Shown one piece after another: positions 19,774-23,969 of a DNA stretch of 23,969 bases. The position numbers and the translations under genes are program-made. The first letter of the stretch is position 1. Each line of letters opens with the position of its first letter. The notes beneath the pieces are model-generated. The model was not told where the DNA came from. It did not search any database and worked only from the letters and a program-made list of their open reading frames with translations. The stretch is from Hypholoma sublateritium FD-334 SS-4. Taxonomy: Eukaryota > Basidiomycota > Agaricomycetes > Agaricales > Strophariaceae. The stretch covers positions 1 through 23,969 of the forward strand of contig KN817756.1 of the NCBI GenBank assembly GCA_000827495.1, given 5' to 3'.

Positions 19774-20658
19774 ATGCGCTTCCAAGTAGCTGTTCTCGCC
19801 GCTGTCGCGGTTGCATCCACCGGCGCGACGCCGTTGAACTTCGTGGGATGGACTCTCCAACAGGCGACGGGATTCGATTTGTCCAATACCAACCACTACG
19901 GTTCGCCCATTCCTCCCTGGAAATCTGGCCACCAGCCCGGATGGTACTACGGGTCTAGCCCGGAGAAGTTCCCCGGAATTCCCTGCCTTAGCGGAGCGAG
20001 TCTTGACCTTTCTTCATTCAGTGAACAAGCGCCCATATTCTCTCGTGATTAAATAGATTATCTGCGAGATCCTCGAGTTCTTCCCGTACGCCATCCAGTG
20101 CCCGAAGCCCAAACCCCCGCCGCCGCACACCACCTCGGTTAAGACTATCACGAAGACCGCCACGAAGACCACGACTGTGACCACCACCGCAACCACCACC
20201 GATACCGTCACCGCGACGCCCACCCCGTCCGCCATCGATGGGTACACGCCCACTTTCACCAACATTTCCGCGGCCGTTCAGGCGGATGACTTCCAGACGT
20301 TCGGTCTGGTCGACACCATCCCGGGTATGATCACATCTGTTATTAGATGATACGCAACTAATTTATTTACGTGCGCGCTAGAATGCCTCGCCATGTGCGA
20401 CACTGTCTCGGGATGTATCTTCGTGAACAGTAATTGTTTTTCCCTCTGTGTGCTGCGCGTTTATTGATATAATTTACGATTGCAGCCTACAATGATGTCA
20501 ATGGCAAGGGCGGAAGCACGCAGCTTACCTGCTCCCTCTTCACGCTCTGCCACGACGCGTCCGACGCCGACAACTTTGGTGGCCAGAGCCAGCCCAACGG
20601 CAGCCTCGATTTCATCGCCAACTCTGATGGATGGTGCAAGTCTACACCCACGGCATGA
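19774..20658 (+). CDS. Secreted Thr-rich, Cys-containing protein (fruit-body-specific-protein-like)
   Basis: Four exons, 19774-19995, 20057-20324, 20382-20429 and 20486-20658, give 236 aa. The N-terminus (MRFQVAVLAAVAVASTGATP) is a signal peptide, likely cut near residue 18. Then come GWYYGSSPEKFPGIPC, IICEILEFFPYAIQCP, a Pro stretch, a Lys/Thr-rich linker (about 100-135, good for O-glycosylation) and a C-terminal domain: YTPTF, FGLVDTI, ECLAMCDTVSGCIFVN, GGSTQLTCSLFTLC, NSDGWC. The Cys pattern of that last part recalls PAN/apple-like domains and secreted proteins annotated as fruit-body specific in mushrooms; the function is unknown. Intron 1 must use a GC donor (GGA|GCGAGT). Unspliced, the frame would stop at 20052 after 92 aa. 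Nine Cys remain in the mature chain, an odd number. Confidence 0.85.
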
Positions 20659-20723
20659 AGCGGTCACTGACGGAATCTGGATGCGCGACGTGTGCAAAGT
20701 TCCGTCTGCTGGAAATTGAATCG

Positions 20724-21540
20724 GGACATATCAGACTGTACAGAAACACTTCAGTGGTCCCATTCACCCCCCTCTTAGACCTATAAAACTTGACCAAACA
20801 ATATGCCTAACAGGTGTTTAGAATACAATAATCTATGGAATAGAAAATAATAATATATTCAGAACCTATAGGTAGAATGCATTTATCTCTGAAGATATTC
20901 ATGTGTATGTGAGTATAATAATCTCCAGGGTATATATTCATGGTAGAACATATTTTTGACATNTCACAGGGTGCCAGGGGGGCTATTGACAAATACAAAA
21001 TATCCATTCAATGGATGGATGGATATATATGATATAGGTACAGCTGGCAAGGCACTGTTCAGGGCTATCTAATGGGCATGATTCCAGATCAATTGGAGAT
21101 GATATTATTTGGCACCATTCAAATTATTCTGTAATTGGCCCTTGATTGGTCTCTCATTTTGAATCAAGGTTGACCTGCAGAGTAAGCTTGATGTACCTGA
21201 TCAAATGTAGGTTGGGTTTTCCAAAGTTCCAACCAATTATAAATTAGAATAGAGTAAGTGTTTTTATTCCAGCCTCCAGGATACTTAGTCTGGGTTTTCA
21301 GAGACTAGGTATATTATAAATTGTAATCTAGAGGTATCTATCCATAGGTGATCCAGGTTGGTGTACAGAAATGGTGTAAATTGCCATAGACTACTAAGAC
21401 TAGGGGTCTCTATTCAAGATGTGGTATTGTAGTGCACACTGAGGAGATCTGAATAAGGCAGGTGGAAACATCATCAAAATTAGACTATAATGGCATGGTT
21501 GGAAGTTCCATAACTATGCTATTTTATAAATTATGACTGT
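20724..21540. other. AT-rich tract without a single CpG, no gene
   Basis: No coding frame of note. The sequence contains no CG dinucleotide from 20724 up to 21808, though CpG is common in the genes to the left. One N at 20963 marks uncertain sequence. The tract has the look of decayed, methylated repeat DNA. Which element it came from cannot be said. Confidence 0.7.
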
Positions 21541-22215
21541 TCCAACATTTCACAGTCCAAAGATTAGAATATATATTGTCTTATAGTTGAGAGCACATAT
21601 TCCCCACATTCAGAGACCAGAATATATATTGTGCAACAGATGAGAGTACATATTCCCAACATTCAAGCCCAGGATATAAATTGTTGGACCACTGAGAATA
21701 TAGATTCCTTGTATTCAGAACAGACAATATATATTGTTGGCTTTGAACTTATTGCATAACAGATGAGAGTATATCTTTCCCAACATTCAGAGGGCAGAAG
21801 ACATATTTCGCAACAATTATGAACATCCATTCCAAGTATTCCAAACAGACAATATATATTATCAGTNNTCAAGAACCNGAATATATATTGGATAACANAT
21901 GAGAGTACATATTCCCAACATTCACGACCAGGATATANATTGTTGGACCACTGAGAATATAGATTCCTTGTATTCAGAACAGACAATATATATTGTTGGC
22001 TTTGAACTTATTGCATAACAGATGAGAGTATATCTTCCCCAACATTCAGAGGGCAGAAGACATATTTCACAACAATTATGAACATCCATTCCAAGTATTC
22101 CAAACAGACAATATATATTATCAGCTTTCAAGAACCAGAATATANATTGGATAACAGATGAGAGTATATNTTCCCNACATTCAAGGCCAGATTAGATATT
22201 CCTGTCCAATTGAGN
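21540..22215. repeat. Minisatellite of about 52-bp monomers in a 259-bp higher-order unit
   Basis: Monomers carry a core like CAGAATATATATTG followed by GATGAGAGTACATATTCCCAA and CATTC. Two nearly identical 259-bp blocks start near 21672 and 21931 (both with GGATATAAATTG, TTGGACCACTGAG). Several Ns near 21867, 21878, 21898, 21938, 22145, 22170 and 22176 suggest assembly difficulty. Long minus-strand frames across it follow from the 259-bp period and are not genes. Confidence 0.85.
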
Positions 22216-22254
22216 ATAGATATTCATATAGAGGACATGATTTATTTNGCAGCA

Positions 22255-22420
22255 CTTGACCACTGCCAAATGCCATATTGAGAACAGCTATAGTTCTTGA
22301 CCACCCCCCAATTAGTTGTTATTTACACACATGTGTACCTTTATCATACAATCCACCATATATTACAGTTCTTGACCATGGCCAAATGCCATATCAAGAA
22401 CAGCTGCAGTACTTGACCAC
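22255..22420. repeat. Two 50-bp copies containing a small hairpin
   Basis: 22255-22304 and 22371-22420 both run CTTGACCA..GCCAAATGCCATAT..GAACAGCT..CTTGACCAC. Each contains an imperfect hairpin of TCAAGAAC against GTTCTTGA. A third, more diverged piece (22686-22720) abuts the foldback at 22720. A second shared module (ACATGTGTACCTTTA.CATACAATCCA) appears near 22328 and 22764. Confidence 0.75.
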
Positions 22421-22719
22421 CGTGTTGGAGATTTCCAAGAGCCATCAGAATGGCAACAGTGTCAGCTGTCTGTTGCTGTGCCATCGCCAACTGTCCTAAG
22501 AGTTGCCACAGTGTTTGGCATACCATTTGCCATTGATCCTCACAACGTTGGGACGCTGTCATTATTAAATTTGCCTATATTGCCATGTGTGACACCGATG
22601 GCCGACTGTTTTTGTGTGCTAGCTAAAAACATCACTATCCCGACGCATTGTCATATGTCAGGATGGCACACAGAAAAGTCCAACACACCAAATGCTGTAT
22701 CAAGAACAGCCATAGTACT

Positions 22720-22826
22720 CAGTGTGTGAAAACTGTTGTTTTTTATATAGACATGTGTTTAACATGTGTACCTTTACCATACAATCCAACATCTCTATAT
22801 AATAAAATAACAGTTTTCCCACACTG
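22720..22826. repeat. 107-bp foldback with about 31-bp inverted arms
   Basis: The left arm 22720-22750 begins CAGTGTGTGAAAACTGTT and ends TATATAG. The right arm 22795-22826 begins CTATATAATAAAAT and ends TTTTCCCACACTG. The arms pair along almost their full length with few mismatches around a 44-bp loop. This resembles a tiny MITE or the two joined ends of a larger element. No flanking target duplication is evident. Confidence 0.75.
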
Positions 22827-23056
22827 CGAAGACAAGATGATGTCACAAACATTGGTCATAAATGTTTACGTTCACTCATCTCAATCCCTGTTCCCATTTT
22901 TCACCAACTTGACTACTGTGTACTACTCTCACACGCCTGCGTCGTTGTAAGCTGGTGCACAGAGTTGTGCCCCGTGCGACACACAGGTAATAAAACGATA
23001 GTTTTCCTACACCATGGAGATAAGCTGATGTCACAAAGTTTGGTCATAAATGTTTA
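22800..23056. repeat. Pair of 69-bp direct repeats, 188 bp apart
   Basis: 22800-22868 and 22988-23056 share TAATAAAA, AGTTTTCC, ACAC, GATGTCACAAA and TTGGTCATAAATGTTTA, with scattered substitutions. The first copy overlaps the right arm of the foldback, so the second marks another end of the same repeat family. 23057-23258 holds nothing recognisable. Confidence 0.75.
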
Positions 23057-23258
23057 AACTGAGACATCGTGCGTTCGTGCGTTCAGTCAACCTCAACCAC
23101 TTCCTCTCAATCTCTACTCTCATTTCTCATCTCTTTGCTTTCTGTGCCAACATGTTTACAACATTGCATTGGATATTGATTCTTTAACCAAACCTTTTGT
23201 TTTTCATCACTGAATTTGAATATGTTTGTATGAGTATCCTACTACTTATTGACATACT

Positions 23259-23969
23259 TAGTGATGTGCGGGCCCGGCTCGGCCTGAAAGCCGCGGCTTG
23301 GGCCTGGCTTTTGAGGGCTCAGGCTTGCCAAAATCCAAGCCCGAGCCGTGGGCCGTAGCAGGCCTGAGCCGGCGGCTTGGTAGGCCGTAGGCCGCGGCCT
23401 GGTGCACGTGATGCGGTCCGCAGCTCCGGCATCAAACGGCCGCGCGTCGCACAGGTCTGCGTCGTTCATTCTCTGCTCACTCCACGCTTCCTCCTTGAAC
23501 GACAACACCTTCCAAGTTTCTCACTCGGAACTGGGGGCAGGAGAAGTCACTGCCACCTCGTTGGTACGTCCATGTGCGGCTCCTCACTGCTGATGGCAGC
23601 ACTCACAACACAAAAACAGCCTGAGGACGTACGAATAGAAGACGCGGGGCCGGGACATCGCGTATGGGCGGGATGATGTGGGCACAGCGGCGACTGCACA
23701 TAGGTGAGTCCAGGCACTTGTCCGTATAGGCCGCGGCTCCGAGGTAGCCATTTTAAGATATGTGTGACTTGCAGTGATGGCTCAAAAAAAAAATAGTGCA
23801 GTGCATCACACTCTCTAATGTACTGTACAGTTTTAATTATCGAAATTCAAATATCCAAGCCACCCAAAGCCGCAGCCTGAGCCCCGGCCTGACGGCTTTC
23901 AAAATTCAAGCTTGAGCCGCAGGCCGTCCATAGGCCGTGACCACGGCTCGGCCTGGCACGGCTAGCCGC
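23259..23969. mobile_element. GC-rich end repeats of a probable non-autonomous element, cut by the window edge
   Basis: From TAGTGATGTGCGGGCCCGGC at 23259 to about 23400 there is a dense run of GGCC, GCCG and GCGGCTTGG motifs. The same motifs return at 23868-23969 (GCCGCAGCCTGAGCC, GGCTTTCAAAATTC, GGCCGTGACC), partly inverted and partly direct. Between them is about 470 bp of ordinary sequence without a credible gene. GTGATGTGCGGGCC-type ends are seen in some hAT-like elements; that assignment is tentative. The far end lies outside the window. Confidence 0.5.

Noticed and set aside
21663..22131. Paired long minus-strand frames with identical peptides
   Set aside because: The repeated peptides come from the 259-bp minisatellite period and include Ns; not a gene.
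21540..22420. CRISPR-like array
   Set aside because: Repeats are long, diverged and lack uniform spacers, and the genome is fungal.
23242..23676. Frames through the GC-rich terminal block
   Set aside because: They run through inverted-repeat sequence on both strands and have no coding signature.

Overview
The window is nuclear DNA of a filamentous basidiomycete, most likely an Agaricomycete. The evidence is genes broken by many 41-105 bp introns, a FunK1 fungal kinase, a fungal NCS1 permease, the phosphoinositide phosphatase FIG4, and a secreted Thr/Cys protein of a type common in mushroom-forming fungi. Every exon model below was built by hand from splice sites and reading frame and has no transcript support.

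Layout. 1-870 is GC-rich sequence with Ns and a 41-bp tandem repeat, with no convincing gene. 945-1431 is the right-hand end of an old transposon copy (copy A), lying inside a broken minus-strand HET-domain gene (1432-2351). 2825-11986 is a 9,162-bp transposon (copy B) with 11-bp terminal inverted repeats (CCCGGTCAAAA) and a perfect 7-bp target duplication (CCTGAGC). It carries three intact plus-strand genes: a 1,040-aa Tnp2-like transposase, a 915-aa FunK1 protein kinase, and a 502-aa protein of unknown function. 12096-15530 is FIG4 on the minus strand (14 exons, 896 aa). 16018-18199 is an NCS1 permease on the plus strand (11 exons, 534 aa). 19774-20658 is a secreted cysteine-containing protein (4 exons, 236 aa). 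From about 20.7 kb to the end there is repetitive DNA: a CpG-free AT-rich tract, a minisatellite with a 259-bp higher-order repeat, hairpin-type repeats, and the GC-rich end of another probable element that runs off the window.

Main result. The transposase, the FunK1 kinase and the 502-aa protein form one mobile unit bounded by inverted repeats and a target-site duplication. The broken copy A keeps the same right terminus (AGGGAGC..TTTTGACCGGG) and, just inside it, the last two exons of a diverged homologue of the 502-aa gene with the intron in the same place. That protein is therefore a standing part of the element family. The FunK1 gene is at least cargo of copy B, and linkage of this kinase family to transposons would offer a route for its expansion. 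Copy A sits in a HET (heterokaryon-incompatibility type) gene, and copy B inserted 103 bp beyond the FIG4 stop codon without breaking it.
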